64,000 nt of DNA from Conoideocrella luteorostrata (Eukaryota; Ascomycota; Sordariomycetes; Hypocreales; Clavicipitaceae), in assembly GCA_032433595.1 (NCBI GenBank), contig JASWJB010000009.1, positions 1 to 64,000 of the forward strand, read 5' to 3'. The position numbers and the translations under genes are program-made. Below, in pieces: positions 1 to 13,091 of the stretch; position 1 is the first letter of the stretch; each line of letters begins with the position of its first letter. A model generated the notes under the pieces. The model saw only the letters and a list, made by a program, of their open reading frames with translations, was not told the DNA's origin and searched no databases.

Positions 1-297
1 TTTTTTTTTTTTCCCAGATAAAAGAAGTCCGACTATTTATTTGCTTCGGGCTGTGCCGTCATCGCCGTTACAATCCCATTGGCATTAGCGCTTCTTGCTC
101 TCCACACTATCTCCACGCTTCACGGGATCCAAATCCACAATACAGTCTTCCTGGATATTGTCCTCATCTTCGTACAGCGCAATATCGGCATATGCATCGC
201 TTGCGTTGTGGATTTTTTTATTTAGCGAATTTCATTTCTTTGTTTCACAGAGCATCGTATAACATCTGTAGCACCACGCAAGCCATCGAATGCAGCC
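1..297. other. Left edge and PEX11 upstream region, possible end of a minus-strand gene
   Basis: The window opens with a T-run followed by CCCAG. On the minus strand a frame is open from about 231 down to a TAA at 85-87. It encodes an acidic tail of about 40 residues (ASDAYADIALYEDEDN near its start) that ends in SKKR. The codon use looks coding-like, and this could be the last exon of a gene. However, any upstream exon would have to overlap the PEX11 start at 298. The complementary plus frame is hydrophobic, as expected for a shadow. I cannot assign a function and I am not sure it is a gene. Confidence 0.25.
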
Positions 298-1312
298 ATG
301 GCGCGTTTCTTTGAACAGTTTGTCGCCTTCGGGACCGACAGCGGTATGAATGCCCAACTTGCCCGTACTAAGCACAATATACAAAAACACCAGTCATTTT
401 CAAAGCCAGGCGGCTCAAGCAGCAAGATATAGTTCATTGTGTTCTCCCAAGCCCTTCCACATTACCACTTGCTCATCATGCTCATCTCACAATGATACGG
501 CTGGGATCCGCCACACTAACATTCTCCCAGTCGGTCTCGAGCGTCTCATGCGCTTCATCCAATCCATTTTCGCCATCCTGACATTCTATCCAACCCTCAT
601 CCCCATGTTCCTCTCCCAGCAACCCCTTTCCGTACACAAAACTACCGAGCTCGCCATGTTCGAGCTCTCCAGCCACCTCAACCTTACCCGCCGCGCCATC
701 CGCCTCTTCTGGTGCCTCGGCAGCTTCCAATCCAGCTGGACGGCCTACGGAGCCCCCGCAAAGAGCATTGAAATATGGCTCTCCATCATGGCGGATTCGT
801 TCTTCGCCCTCTTCGGCTTGATGGAGTCTGTGACACTACCTGACTTGTTGCACACCAACCACTTTTCTATTTTCGGCTATGACGAAGCCGTCAAGATCGA
901 TGGCCAATCTCAGGGTCTGTGGCTGGCCGCCCTATCATGTGCCATTTTGAGTTCCGGCATCAAGATCTTCCGGGCGTTTGCTTATCGTGCTGTACCTGAG
1001 AGCGGGAGCGCATTTGGAGCCAGTGGTCAGGATGAGAAGGACGGGGCGGCCGGCGATAAAACGTCCAAAGCTGCTGTTGAGAAACGCAAGAAGGAGAGGG
1101 AGGCGTTAGCGAGGGAAAATAGTCGCAAGATTAGGGCGCTGACGAGGAAGTTCGCGGCTGAGGTGTTGGATATCGTGATCCCTGCATGGAGCTCGGGGCT
1201 GGCGAGTATCGAGCTGGGGACTGTTGCGATCGCTATGTTTTTGAGCACTCTTCTGACGGGATTTGCTGTGTGGGAGAGGTGTGGTATGGAAATTGATGGA
1301 AAGCGTGGTTAG
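298..1312 (+). CDS. PEX11: Peroxisomal biogenesis factor 11 family protein
   Basis: Pex11-family proteins sit on the peroxisomal membrane, elongate it and promote peroxisome division. The start ATG at 298 has a good context (CAGCCATGG). Exon 1 is 298-343 and exon 2 is 531-1312. The 187-bp intron 344-530 has donor GTATGA, branch CACTAAC and acceptor CCCAG. Splicing joins the N-terminal FEQFVAFGTDS to VGLERLMRFIQSI, the amphipathic start typical of the family, and gives 275 aa. A charged linker rich in K, R and E (about residues 185-225) precedes a C-terminal membrane segment (IELGTVAIAMFLSTLL), again as in Pex11. Reading straight through the intron gives a longer but wrong N-terminus. Which Pex11 paralogue (A, B or C) this is cannot be decided here. 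Confidence 0.85.
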
Positions 1313-1639
1313 GTGTTGGTGGTTGAAGACAATAGATGCATGAAGATGGGGGCAGAGTTTAGGCAAAGTAGACTGATAGAGTGTAACGCAATAATAAGAA
1401 TGCTTTGTAGTTTGTTGTGCGGTCATAATATTGATAAATGTACTAAAGTATGTTCTATGCTAGACTATATAACACGTCATGTTACAATGCCGTTTAGACG
1501 ATACCCAAGCTGATCGCTACATCTACAGATCTTGATTCAAAATTATGCCCACATCTAAACATCCCTACATAGATTCACATCAAGCCAACGCATAACCTAC
1601 AAATAATAACCGACATTGATCATGCCACACATACACCTG

Positions 1640-3444
1640 TCACCTTCGACCGGTGACAATAAACTTCCCAGTCTCGACTGTCATCTTCCACCCATCTTGG
1701 AGCAAAGCCGCAGCAACTGCCTGTCTCAAGTATGACACGCCGCCAGCACTATGACGGCCCAGTCCAGTAATGACGGTAAACCCACCTTGCTCTCTCAATT
1801 TCTGGGCTCTCATTTCTCCTAATCCCTGCCACCAATCCCGGACTTTTTGTCGGGCAATTCTCACACCATCATGTACCAAAACACCATGCAGGTCGATTGA
1901 AGCGTTTGTGCTCTGCTGATCCACGAGGATGTCTGCAGCTGTGGAGGTTGCGCCTTGCGCGTATCGTGCTTGTTCTCGAGCTCTATCGGTGTAGTAACTA
2001 GCTGCTGCTCTATATAGGGGGCTGGATGTGCCTCGACGGTGCATTTGGGCAGCCGAGGATGTCGCATCGCGACGAGCTTGATTGTACGTGTTTGCGCGGC
2101 TCATAGCCTCCTCGTAGCTCTTTGTCACGGGGGTTGCTGATTTAGCGGTAAGGTACGGTTGTAGCACTTTACTCCCCGAGGATGGTGCGTCGCCCTCGAT
2201 TTCTTCTTGTGGCAGAGGTGTAAGGCGGTAAGTAAGATCCATCTTCTGCCTCTTTTGCTGTTTACCAAAGTGTCTGTTGAGTAGGGCTGCAATGTCGTCG
2301 GCGAACTGGGGGATAGCCCCCGCGACATGAACTACGGTTGGCATGAACTTTTCAGGGACGTGGCGATACTTTCTGGCCAGGGTTTCCGCAGCCTCTTTGC
2401 CGCCTTCGTCTTGGGTTTCAATACCGTGGGAAATATATTGATTGAGGAGCTCTACCACGGTGGCGCCTTTTGAGCCCTGATTTTTGTTGTAGATGGGTGA
2501 GACTTCGTCGGACCGGATGCCGAATCGCTCTGCGATGTATTCGATTTCATCTGGGGCTGTATTAAGTCAGGGATGGGGCTCTGACAGGGGAGGGGAGCAA
2601 GTAGACTCTCGTACCATGAACTTCCAACGACATTTGGGGTGTTGAGGTCCCATTGATGGAGGGATCTGTATCTGCAACTGCCGCCTTCTTTCCGTTCTTT
2701 CCCTTTTTTTTTCTCTTCCCTTTGGCCGTAGCGGTGTCGGGGACAAAGAAACCATCCACGCCCTTCACTTGCTGACCAGTTGATTGTAAGTACTGGACAT
2801 TGAGCAGATCATCCAACGCAACTTGGAAGTCCCCATTTGCCTTTTTGAGCGAGTATCTTACGTCGTACTCTTTCAGCTCCGCAAACATGCTTTGCAGCAG
2901 GAGGAACTTATCCTCTTCGCTGTCTTTGTTGAAAGACGTTAGCCGAGGTATACCACCAGGAGAGTCAGGCACATATGACGAAGTATCCGTGCTCGACTTG
3001 TCGGTGAGATAAGCCTGTGATGTCTGATGGCTAGCGCTGGTGGTCGACGTTGCCGGGCGTCCATGATGTGAATTCTGAGCGTCTTCCTCCGGGACTAGTG
3101 GAATGCCGCTTGAATTGAATCCAGATGCTTCCTCTGATGGGACACTCTGTGCTAGATCTTGCAGAGTAGTCTGCGCTTGTTTGTAGGCAGCAGGGTCTCT
3201 GAGGTGGTAGTCGCCTGCTATGGCGACGATGAGAGCCTCATCGAGGAGGGTGTGGAAAGAGTCCTTCTCGAGATATTAGCCAGAGAATTTGACGTGGCTT
3301 CGCGTACGCAGGCCATGACAACAAGTTGTACATGCAGCTTGAATTTTTTAAAGCAAAAATTACAAAAGGCGACCGAGTTGGGACCCCTTGGTGTCTTCTT
3401 ACCACTAGCCCCTGCAATAGATCAGGCTCGCTACTGTCTGCCAT
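1640..3444 (-). CDS. CUE / DUF1771 / Smr domain protein, Cue2-like
   Basis: Three exons fit: 3444-3403, 3266-2615 and 2556-1640, giving 536 aa. Intron 1 has donor GTAAGA after the first 14 codons, intron 2 is 58 nt with branch CTGAC, and both keep the frame. A CUE-like segment lies near residues 130-175 (LLLQSMFAELKEYDV then VALDDLLNVQYL). A lysine-rich stretch follows, then DUF1771 (about 377-442) and a C-terminal Smr domain (about 452-536). The Smr domain carries its two signature motifs, IDLHGV and TGLGRHS. Yeast Cue2, which has CUE plus Smr, is the endonuclease that cuts mRNA at stalled ribosomes in no-go decay; the same role here is inference from architecture. The first exon is the least certain part. 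Confidence 0.8.
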
Positions 3445-5029
3445 TCCGGCGTGGAAACCACGTCCAACTGAGCAAGATGGAAGTATAGTGCGAGATATCT
3501 GGAGATATGCATCGTCTACAAAGTGTGAATATAAGAAGCTAGGAAACGCGCGTCACAAAGTTCAGGGAAGCGATGAGACCCCGTTTGCGCAAGACTGCTT
3601 GCTGCTGTTAGGCATGACGGCTGGCTGCAGATGCCGTACTCGTCAATTTCTGAATGGTAGTTATTTGAGGCTCCCAAGCAGTGGACTCCGTCCAGGCACA
3701 ACTAGTAGCATTCTTTGGTGCCTGAACTGGGTCCGGCTCTGCAACCAGTCACGTGGGGACTGGCTGCAGCTGCGTCGTGGGGATAAGGTCATGCGAGAAG
3801 AATATCGACTGGAGGAAGGCTTTATTACTAGGCAAGCGGTGTATCGTGGGAAACAAGTCTCTCGCATTTGTCCCTGCCTGGCGAAGCTAAAATTACTGAT
3901 CGTGTGCAGGGTTTCACACATATCGCCGCTGGATGGTACAAAGTAAATATGTTACGTTCTGTCGGTGGTGGGGCCAAAAGGCGGCTCAACAGAGATTGTG
4001 CGTGGGATCGACCGAAGGAATATTTTCGAGTGCTGTATTTGTTTTATTGTAATATATGCTTCTCTGGGTGGAGCAAGTGAAAGGAGGGAATGGAGCCCAT
4101 TTACATATGGAGGACAAGTTTAAAACCTCTTCACCCTACCCTATCTGGGAAGTGATTACTTATAAGCACTGTAATATGTTGTTGGGCTAGCAAATAAATG
4201 ATATGCACTATGCGGCTTCGGGGATAAGAAGATGCTGAAAGAACAGTCGGCCTTATTTAATAACTCGGATGCAACTGGACTGATATTCCTCTCACGCACG
4301 TAAACAGAATGAGAATTACAACCTGTCCGGCCGTGCTTATGTGTGACTATTGAAATGCTTGCCACGATAAGGAACGCTTGTTTCAATGGCACCTACTCCG
4401 TAGTGCGCTCGGGATATTGATCAAACGACCAGATCATTTTCATGCATTAGCACTTGTTGTTTTGCGGTGGGTCCAAAGCAGCGACTCTCAAAAAAGCAGG
4501 AAGCTGGACCTAGTTACTCCGTAGTTGCCTGCGTGCCTGTGCTTCGTGCGCCAGCCAGGAACGGTTGTTGCTCGCTCCTTCGGCACCTGGCCAAGCTACC
4601 CACGCACCCAATAAACCCCAGTCGCCACAGCTACATCATTCATCATCATCATCGGCAATCGAGACCACTGTGCTGCAAGCGTCAGCGGGAAAGGTAGCCG
4701 CTCGCCGCTCGCCGCTCCAGACCTCCCCACTCTACTCTGTAGAGCTCCCAGCTCCTAGCTTCCATGGCCCTTAGTGCCTGCACAGCACAGGTGTCTACGT
4801 ATTTGCCCAACCAGCATTAATGCATCACCCGCCACATCAATCTTTGTTTCCTCGTAACAACATCGTTTCACCGTCCCATCGCCCTCGCGCCTCGTGTCTC
4901 CAACATTACGAAACTCCGGTTTGATAACGCCGCTGTCTTCCGCTTCGTCGATGCTGTGCGACCATAGTAATAGTTGAACAACCATTCGATAACCCGCTGC
5001 GGCCGACCCGGCCCGCCCAGCAACCAGAC
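3445..5029. promoter_or_regulatory. Shared upstream region of the Smr gene and NPC1-like gene
   Basis: This 1.6-kb stretch lies between two divergent genes and must hold both promoters. Long open frames exist but show no recognisable protein. At 3745-3763 CCAGTC and GACTGG form an inverted repeat around an ACGTGG core, a possible bZIP or bHLH site. TACTCCGTAG half-motifs occur near 4394 and 4518. The last 400 bp before the NPC1-like start are rich in short pyrimidine runs, as in fungal 5' leaders. Confidence 0.4.
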
Positions 5030-8000
5030 ATGCGTCACCATGTCGCGACTCTTGTAGGAGCGGCGTCACTCCTCCACGCTACTGTCGCCGATGGCCCGCC
5101 TTATACTTCAAAGCACGAACCCGGCCGATGCGCCTTTCGTGGCCAGTGTGGAAAGCAGAGCTTCTTCGGCAAAGAGCTCCCATGCGTTGATAATGAATTG
5201 GCCCAGGATCCCGAAGCCGATCTTCGGAAGGAGCTCATTGCTCTCTGCGGAACAGAATGGAACGAAGGCCCTGTATGCTGCACATTGGACCAGGTATTTT
5301 GAATTTCCCCAAGTCTGCGTCGCATATTATTTTCGCATAGGTGCTCATTGATACTCCCTAGGTCCGGTCTCTTAAGTCCGAGCTCGGCACTCCAAATACT
5401 CTAATCGGTTCCTGCCCAGCCTGCAAGCACAACTTCTTCAACATGTTTTGCAAATTTACTTGCTCGCCCGACCAGTCGCTATTCGTCAATATTACACAAG
5501 CCGCTCCTAAGAACGGCAAGTTACTCGTTACCGAACTTGATCAACTTATATCTGAAGAGTACGGTTCTGGCCTTTATGACAGCTGCAAAGAAGTCAAGTT
5601 TGGTGGCGCAAACAGTAGAGCCATGGATTTGATTGGAGGTGGTGCCAAAAACTATCACGAGATGCTCAAATTCTTAGGTGATAAGAAACCCCTGGTGGGC
5701 TCACCGTTTCAAATCAACTATCCGGAATCGTACGAGGAACCCAACATGGGTCCACTGGATATGACCCCCAAAAAATGCAACGACGATGATCCCAACTACC
5801 GATGCGTGTGTGTGGACTGCCCTGAGGTGTGCCCCAAGCTTCCTGCCGTGGAGAAATCCGGTTCATGTCATGTTGGTATTCTACCATGTCTATCATTTGC
5901 ATCCGTTTTCACCTACTCCGTGCTACTATTCGCCTTCTTCGCATCAATTTTCGGTCATGTTGCCTGGAAGCGGTATTCAGAGCACCGAATTGAGAGGACA
6001 AGGCTGCTGCATGAGTCGTCGCTCAGCGATGACGAGGACGAAGGCGGCCCAGTTCTCACGGAAGCCATGCGTGACCGTCCAACAAAACGGTATTGGATAA
6101 ATGATCGATGCGACGAGTTATTTTATCGCCTCGGGCATGCTTCATCGCGCTTTCCCGGCCTGACCATCAGCGCGAGTCTCTTGGTAGTTGCGATCCTGAG
6201 TGCTGGATGGTTTAGGTTCAAATTAGAAAGGGACCCAGCACGGCTCTGGGTCAGCCCATCGTCAGCCGCTGCACAAGAGAAGGCTTACTTCGACTCCAAT
6301 TTTGGCGCCTTTTATCGTGCAGAGAAAATATTTCTCGTCAACGACACTCAACCCAGCGGGCCTGGACCTGTCCTCTCGTACGACACCCTCAAGTGGTGGG
6401 CAGACATTGAGAAAAGTATTGAGGGCTTGGAGAGCGAAACCTATGGCAAATATCTCCGCGACCTCTGCTTCAAACCCATGGGCGAGGCCTGTGTTGTCCA
6501 GTCAGTGACTGGTTACTGGTACGCCAAGGGTGGTGTGATTAATCCAAAGACATGGAAGGATGACCTTCGTACATGCGCCAATTCACCGGTCGATTGCCGC
6601 CCTGAGTTTGGCCAACCCATCGACCCAGCCATGGTCTTGGGAGGTTATGATGACGATGTTGCAAACGCACAGGCTCTCACTGTTACGTGGGTCATGAAAA
6701 ACCCACCCGAAGGAAGCGACGCGCGATGCACAGTCATCGATTGGGAGAACAGACTCCAAAAGCGATTATTGGAGGTGAAAAAGGAGGCTGAAGACAGAGG
6801 GCTTCGACTTTCTTTCACCACCGAAATCAGTCTGGAGCAAGAATTGAACGAATCTACCAATACGGATGCCAAAATTGTCGTCATAAGCTACATTGTCATG
6901 TTCATCTACGCTTGCATGGCCCTTGGGATGCCGTTCAAACACATCTTTAGAAACCCAGCGCTCCTTTTGGTCGAGTCCAAAGTCTCACTTGGACTGCTCG
7001 GCATTCTCATTGTCCTCATGTCAATTGCTGCATCCATTGGTTTCTTTTCATGGGTGGGTCTCAAGGCAACGCTGATCATCGTGGAAGTAATTCCCTTTAT
7101 CGTTCTGGCGGTAGGCGTGGATAACATTTTCCTCATTGTTCATGAGCTTGAAAGAGTCAATTTGAGTTGTCCCGACCAGATGGTGGAGGAGCGTGTTGCC
7201 AGAGCCCTTGGCCGCATGGGACCTTCCATTCTGTTCTCTGCCCTGACAGAAACTATTGCCTTCGCTCTCGGAGCCGCCGTGGGCATGCCCGCTGTGCGCA
7301 ACTTTGCTGCCTACGCAGCTGGAGCCGTTCTGGTGAACGCCATATTGCAAATGACCATGTTTGTGTCCTTCCTGGCCCTGAATCAAATGCGCGTGGAAGA
7401 CCACCGATGCGAACTCTGGCCATGGTGGCAGGTCAAGGAGGCCAGGATTTATAGCAATGGCAACAACACCTACGTCGGCGGCAGTCGAGTCATGGAAATC
7501 GAAGAGGAAAGTTTTCTTCAAGTGTTCATCAAGAATACCTATGCTCCCAGTCTGCTCCTGAAACGCGTCAAAGTTGGGGTTATCGCCGTCTTTTTTGGCA
7601 TTTTCGCGGCTGCCCTTGCGTTACTACCAATGATTGAGCTTGGTCTCGACCAGCGCGTAGCCATTCCCGACGGCTCGTACCTCATTCCCTATTTTAATGA
7701 CTTGTATGATTACATGGAAACTGGCCCACCCGTTTATTTTGTTACGCGCGGCGTTGATATGGCACACCGAGAACAACAACAGGCAGTCTGCTCAAGATTT
7801 ACGTCCTGTAAGCGGCTGTCCCTAACTAGTACGCTGGAGCTTGAAAGGCAACGCCCCAATGTTTCTTACATCGCGTCTCCGACTGCCAGCTGGATGGACG
7901 ACTTCTTCTTGTGGATGAATCCTGTCTATGAGAAGTGCTGCGTGGAGAACCACAAAACATGTTTTGCGGACCGAAAGCCCGCTTGGAACACCACGTTGTA

Positions 8001-8922
8001 CGGCATGCCGGAAAATGAAGAATTCATTCACTACCTCCACAAGTTCTTGTCGTCACCAGCTGATGATACCTGTCCGTTGGGAGGCATGGCAGCTTATGGC
8101 GATGCAGTGTATATTAACGACGAACATAACAGCATAGAGGCTAGTCATTTCCGAACAGCGCACACACCTCTTCGTAGCCAAGCAGATTTCATTAATGCTT
8201 ACTCGGCTGCTCGTCGCATCGCATCTGAGATCAGCCAGCGAACAGGAGAAGATGTCTTCCCGTACAGCGTTTTCTATATTTTCTTTGATCAATACCTAAG
8301 CATCGTACCATTGACGGCCGGTCTCCTGTCAGCACTTGTTGGCATTATTTTCATTGTCGCCACGGTGCTCCTTGGATCTGTTCTCACTTCGGCAGTCTTG
8401 ACAGCTACTGTCATCATGAGCGTTGTTGACATCATGGGTGCCATGGCAGTGTTTGGTGTGTCTCTAAATGCCGTGTCCCTAGTCAATCTTATTATCTGCG
8501 TTGGCATTTCCGTGGAGTTTTGTGCACATATTGCCAGAGCATTCATGTTCCCCTCGCGAACAGTTATGGAGAGCAACAACACCACTCTGAGCGGGCGGGA
8601 TGCTCGTTCATGGATAGCTCTTGTCAATGTCGGCGGATCTGTCTTTTCTGGCATCACTGTCACCAAACTGCTTGGAGTGTGTGTGTTGGCTTTTACCCGA
8701 TCCAAGATCTTCGAGATTTACTACTTCCGCGTATGGCTGGCGCTAGTTGTGTTTGCAGCTCTGCACGCACTTGTGTTTTTGCCTGTCGCGCTGAGTATAG
8801 CTGGCGGAAACGGCTATGTAGACCCCGAGAGTGAGGGTACTGCCGCGCAAGACTTGACGGACAGGAGATGGAGGGCTATCCGGGTTCATGACAACAGCGA
8901 TTCTGAAGATGAGGACTACTGA
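5030..8922 (+). CDS. NCR1: Niemann-Pick C1-related sterol transporter (NCR1/NPC1)
   Basis: Two exons, 5030-5293 and 5362-8922, separated by a 68-nt intron (GTATTT...CCCTAG), give 1274 aa, close to human NPC1 and slightly longer than yeast Ncr1. A signal peptide (about 1-22) is followed by the cysteine-rich sterol-binding N-terminal domain (for example CRCVCVDC-like clusters before residue 270). A sterol-sensing domain of five helices spans about 590-760 and a second RND-type bundle about 1060-1240. The lumenal loops keep many cysteines. The C-terminus ends in an acidic NSDSEDEDY tail. The protein moves sterol from the vacuolar or lysosomal lumen into the limiting membrane. No frameshift or missing segment is seen. 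Confidence 0.95.
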
Positions 8923-9231
8923 AAAAAAGAAAAACATTCATGTGGAGAGCTTATCCATTAGCGGTTGTGTCTGTAAGACGACCATATACGTATTGCAAAT
9001 CTGTCATGGCGTTAATGAGTATGGGTCTAGTTAGATTTTGTGACCGGGGGGGTTTTTTTTTGTCGTTCTTTGTCTTTTTGGGATAACAACATATACGTGA
9101 ATTCAATGGTCATTTTTTGCTTTGGACTCGGTTGATTGAATTTGGTATCTGTGATGCTGTGCGGGATTATTATTATGCCTTGTGATACGTTGAAGCGGTC
9201 TTGTTATGTGTCTCAAGTAATCGCCCCAACT
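8923..9231. other. Convergent 3' intergenic region
   Basis: This stretch lies between the ends of the NPC1-like gene (+) and the YTH gene (-). It is T-rich, with GGGGGG followed by a T-run near 9050. It is probably made of the two 3' UTRs. No gene is seen. Confidence 0.5.
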
Positions 9232-10781
9232 TCAAGGATAATCTAGCAGCAAGTCCTCGCTAACCAAATCTACCGGTTCCGGACTCAAAGGCAGGAAACT
9301 CGAGCTCGCTGCCTTCTTCCATCTTGAACCACCCAGCCCGATCACACTGTTAGCTTGGTTCGACCGGGATGACATCCCAATTGTCGACGCAGCTAGGTGC
9401 CTCTTCCCATCCGGTCTCCTGGAGGCCTTCCCTACTTGTGCCGGAGGGGGAGACAGCGTCGTCAGCGCCGGCGATGCAAGCCCCTCTGCAGACTTGACTC
9501 GATCCATAACCTGCATCATTCTCCGGCCACAATCTTCAGAGAATTCCTGGCCATCGCGTCCCACGTATACCGGGTGGTATTCGTTATATGGGCTCTTCAG
9601 CTCGCCGAGTTGGACAAAAGGGGTTTCAGACTCGTTGATCCAATCGACTCGGAAGGGGTGGGTGGTGTGCATGTCGCGAGTGGTGGAGGTGATCCATGAG
9701 CGCAGGGGGATGTTAGGGTCTGGAGGGGAGGTCATTTTTGCCTAAGGAGGGAGGAGTTGGTTAGTTTGGAGAAGGTTCAATATGCGGGTGGTGTTTGTTT
9801 TGAGAAGGAAGAAGGGAAAGAGAGGGTGAAGCGTACGTATCCCTGAAACGCTTTGGATTTGTTGATGGAAAAGAAGAGCACGACGGATTTGCACTCTCGG
9901 AATGCTTGGGTGAAGAGCGGACCATTTTTGGCCTGTGTTATCCAGAGGCACTAGGAGAAGTTAGTTCAGCCTGTGTGTCGTCGATGCGAGGCGGCAAAGA
10001 CGGCGGGAGGGGGGTAAGAGGAGAAGGGGGGGGCTTACGTCGCGTCTGGACATGTACACGTTTGTGGTGTTAGACGACTTGACGAGGAAGTAGCGTGTAT
10101 CTATAGTAGAAACGTCAGTTATAGAATCATGTCTTTTTCTGACAGATATTGTGTGTACTTACCCTTCCTAGAGGCAGCCCTTAAGGGGAGATGGTGCTGC
10201 CCTGCAGGGCCCATGGGGACAGCAAGACGATGCTCCGAGCGGGACCTTAGATTTAGACCCGACGAACGGACAGCATCTGCTGTAGCGTACACAGCGGCAT
10301 CGTGCTCCTGTCCCTGTCCCTGTCCCTGCTCCTGTACTTGTCCCTTCCCGTTCCCCTTTCCCTGTTCTTGTAGGCGGCGGGGCAACACAGATCCCGCCGA
10401 GGCGTCTGGAAGAGTCTGCTCCGAGGGCCTGCTGTGGCGAATCTTCAGCAGGACTTTGGCCCTCTCCGCCTCCAGCCCGTTCAGCTCTCGCACGTAGTCG
10501 AGCTTCTCACGTCGGTGCTCCAAGTCGAAGAAGCCCGTGTACTGGAGCCAGGTCTTCAGGTCGGCGTGCCTGCTGAGCAGGTCGTGCAGCTCGGCCTCAG
10601 GGTCTGGGATTGCGTCGCTGTCGTCGTGCTTGGTGGCTGCCGAGCTGTTCGAGTCGTCGTGGAGGGTATCGGACTGGGAGCCAAAGCTGGTGTTGATGTT
10701 GGGAACGCCGTCTGGACAGGAGGAGGAGGATGTGGACTTGGGTGACACGGGAGAAGAGTCTGAGGATTCGATGGGACTCAT
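9232..10781 (-). CDS. YTH-domain RNA-binding protein (m6A reader)
   Basis: Four exons, 10781-10163, 10100-10039, 9950-9837 and 9741-9232, keep frame and give 434 aa. The YTH domain spans about residues 207-380. It starts KDTRYFLVKSSN, continues through CLWITQAKNGPLF and VVLFFSINKSKAFQGYAKM, and ends near RVDWINESETPF. The conserved tryptophans that form the m6A cage are present. The N-terminal 200 residues are disordered and contain a QG-repeat (GQVQEQGQGQGQEHD) encoded by a CCTGT-like tandem repeat at about 10306-10370. YTH proteins bind N6-methyladenosine in RNA and control its decay or splicing; in fission yeast the relative Mmi1 removes meiotic RNAs. I chose ATG 10781 because the frame upstream runs into a low-complexity leader. 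Confidence 0.85.
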
Positions 10782-11052
10782 TTTTTTCACGCGTCTTGTT
10801 GGGGTGCCTGCGGGAGGAGGGATGTTGATTTCTCTCGCCGAGAGGGAAGGTAGTTGGTAATTGGTAGGCGAGGGTGAGAGGGCTTGTGTGCGTGTAGTGT
10901 AGTGTGCGTGTGTTTGTGTGAGAGATGAAGGGGGGGAGAGTTTCGTCGTTTGGAGACGTGTCGGTCGGTGTATTTGTAGGTTGTGCAAAGTGTTGGTATG
11001 TGTGTTTGCATAGGAGAGTCCTTGATGTGTGGTGTGGTCTGGAGAGAGGGAA

Positions 11053-11093
<41 letters not shown>

Positions 11094-11677
11094 CTTAGGA
11101 TCACGTCTGGGAAGGGAGATTATATATTCGGTGATGGAGGTGTGTTTGCGTGATGAACGGACGGACGGACGGATGGATGAATAGATGGATAGATGGACTG
11201 ACGGGATGGGAAAACCATTGAGACGCGTGTTCAATGCGTTTGCGTTTGGATAGTCATTCCACGACGGGTAGACTGTTTGGCGTGACACGGCCGGGCCGCC
11301 CGTGGAGTGTTTGTCGGGCAGTGTAGAGTTAGTACAAGGGGGGGGGGCACACGAGCAGGTAGTGAATTGTGAAAATCGTGAACTGAAATGATGGGAGCCG
11401 CGGTATTGTGCCAGATGGGTGAATACGTGGAGGAACTTGCTGGTCAGTGAATCTGCCATCTACAAAGCTCGTCGTGACAATGGCACCAACAAAGGGCCCA
11501 ACCACTCACGTTCTACGGCACTGAACAATGGGCAGCACTTGATGGCACACGTTCCTGAATCTGCATCCGCCAAGGCAAAACTGAATCCCTCCCGCTGAGG
11601 TTACCCAAGAGTAATGACGCTTATTGTCTCTGATATTGATGTTCCCGTCCGCCTCTTGTATTATGTTCCTGCTCGTA
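10782..11677. promoter_or_regulatory. YTH gene 5' leader and GPI18 3' flank, with GA microsatellite
   Basis: A (GA)n tract lies at about 11060-11089 (CT on the coding strand of the YTH gene) and a GGAC/GGAT repeat at about 11159-11190. The YTH reading frame stays open upstream to 11459, more than 220 codons, but its composition (S/L runs from the CT tract, many H and T) is that of a leader. The stop of GPI18 bounds the region on the right. Confidence 0.5.
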
Positions 11678-13091
11678 CTATGCCGGCGGAAGGAACGAGG
11701 CAAACAGTCCGCCTTGGATCCCGGCATACATGACCATGAACACGACAATCCCCGCGCCAAACCGCTGCCTCTTTTTATCCATCAAACAGCTTGCCACCCA
11801 CCAGTACCACACCGGATAGCCTGACGAAATGCGGGTTATGATCTGGACGTGATACGTTGTGAGGGCCAGGGCCGCAACCACGGCTTGGCTGCCGGACAAA
11901 GCACGCACGAACATGGTGAGACTCGCCTCGTTGCCGGTGCTGCTGCCCTTAGTCACCCCCGTAGGAATGATGGCCTGTGGGTTCGTCGCGAATGCCACCC
12001 CAGATGTGATCAGGATGGCGAGCATCGGGCTGGCGAGCAGAAACAGGGGGACCTGATTCAAAGTCCAGTACCGCAGGAAACCCACGTTCCTGTATGCGCC
12101 TGTCAGTCAGTCTGGCAACCAGTTTACCAGTTGGGCATATTGCTGCTGCTGTCACATACCAGTAATGATCCTGGACAAACGTGTAGATACTGGGAACCAT
12201 GTTATCGCACCATGGACGGGAGGCAGAAACACCGTCCGCACCAGCACCAGCACCAGCACCAGCATCAGTCAACCGGCAGTACCTCATCCACGCCAAAGTC
12301 TGTGGCACCACCGAGCCAGCCGCTACACAAAGCCCGCCTAGAACCGGGGCTGCCACGGAAAACAAAGGGCCCAATCTGGCCGAGCTGGCAAACAAACGCA
12401 AGCCGTTCACGACCTCAACGGCAAACAGCAGGCCGCTCGCCAAGCCGTTGCTGCGGAACGTGGTTGCCAGCCCGAAAAAGACGCCTGACGTGATGACGGC
12501 TACCTGCTGTGCGACCCGTCCGCGTTTGCTCTGGAGGCCGACGGCGAACAGCAGGTTGCCGATAAACGAGAGACACGCAAACGGGCTTTCGTTGTATGGG
12601 GCCGAGAGGAATAAACCCGCTGGGGAGATGATGTGCAGCGCGGCTGAGAGAAAAGCAAGTTTCGAGTTGTCCGACAGGAGGACGGTGAGACGGTGCAGGG
12701 AGAGCACGGCAATGAAGTGGGATAGATGGGCGAGGATGATGCCCACGATGGGCTCAAGGGCGTAGTTTGCGGGAGTGAGTGCTGACAAGGGCTTGGAGAT
12801 GGCAGCAATCGCGGTTGGCAGACCCAGACCGAAGGCCCATTCCTGTTCGTAGATGTAGCCATTTTTGGTGGAGTGCATGAAGTACAAGGCGTCCCATCTG
12901 GTGAGTCTGGCGGCGAGGATGGGAACGGTCGTGTTGCCGGAGTACACGCGTTCAAAGAAGAGGGATGTGGAGGTGTCATAGTCGGGTGCGAGGGCGGCGG
13001 CGAGCGCAATGGCTAAGAGGAAGCCTTTCCATGTCACGAAGAGGGCTGTGAGCGAGTGCGTGGGACGGGATGGCGAGAAGAGCTGCTCCAT
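11678..13091 (-). CDS. GPI18: GPI mannosyltransferase 2 (GPI18 / PIG-V)
   Basis: Exons 13091-12160 and 12089-11678 give 447 aa. The 70-nt intron has donor GTATGT and acceptor ATACAG, and the split codon makes Trp (HYW then NVGFLRYW). PIG-V adds the second mannose to the GPI anchor precursor in the ER lumen. The family features are visible: an N-terminal helix, the lumenal RWDALYF motif near residue 65 with the catalytic-type Asp, LSAPYNESPFA near 165, TFRSNG near 213 and many hydrophobic helices. An insert of repeated AG residues (about 277-285) comes from a CAGCAC tandem repeat at about 12237-12266 and is probably length-variable. Confidence 0.9.

Noticed and set aside
3326..3946. 206-codon plus-strand open frame upstream of the NPC1-like gene
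   Set aside because: It overlaps the first exon of the Smr gene, has no recognisable domain and an irregular composition; probably chance.
10782..11459. In-frame 226-codon extension upstream of the YTH start
   Set aside because: It consists largely of low-complexity S/L and H/T stretches from the CT microsatellite and repeats; treated as 5' leader.
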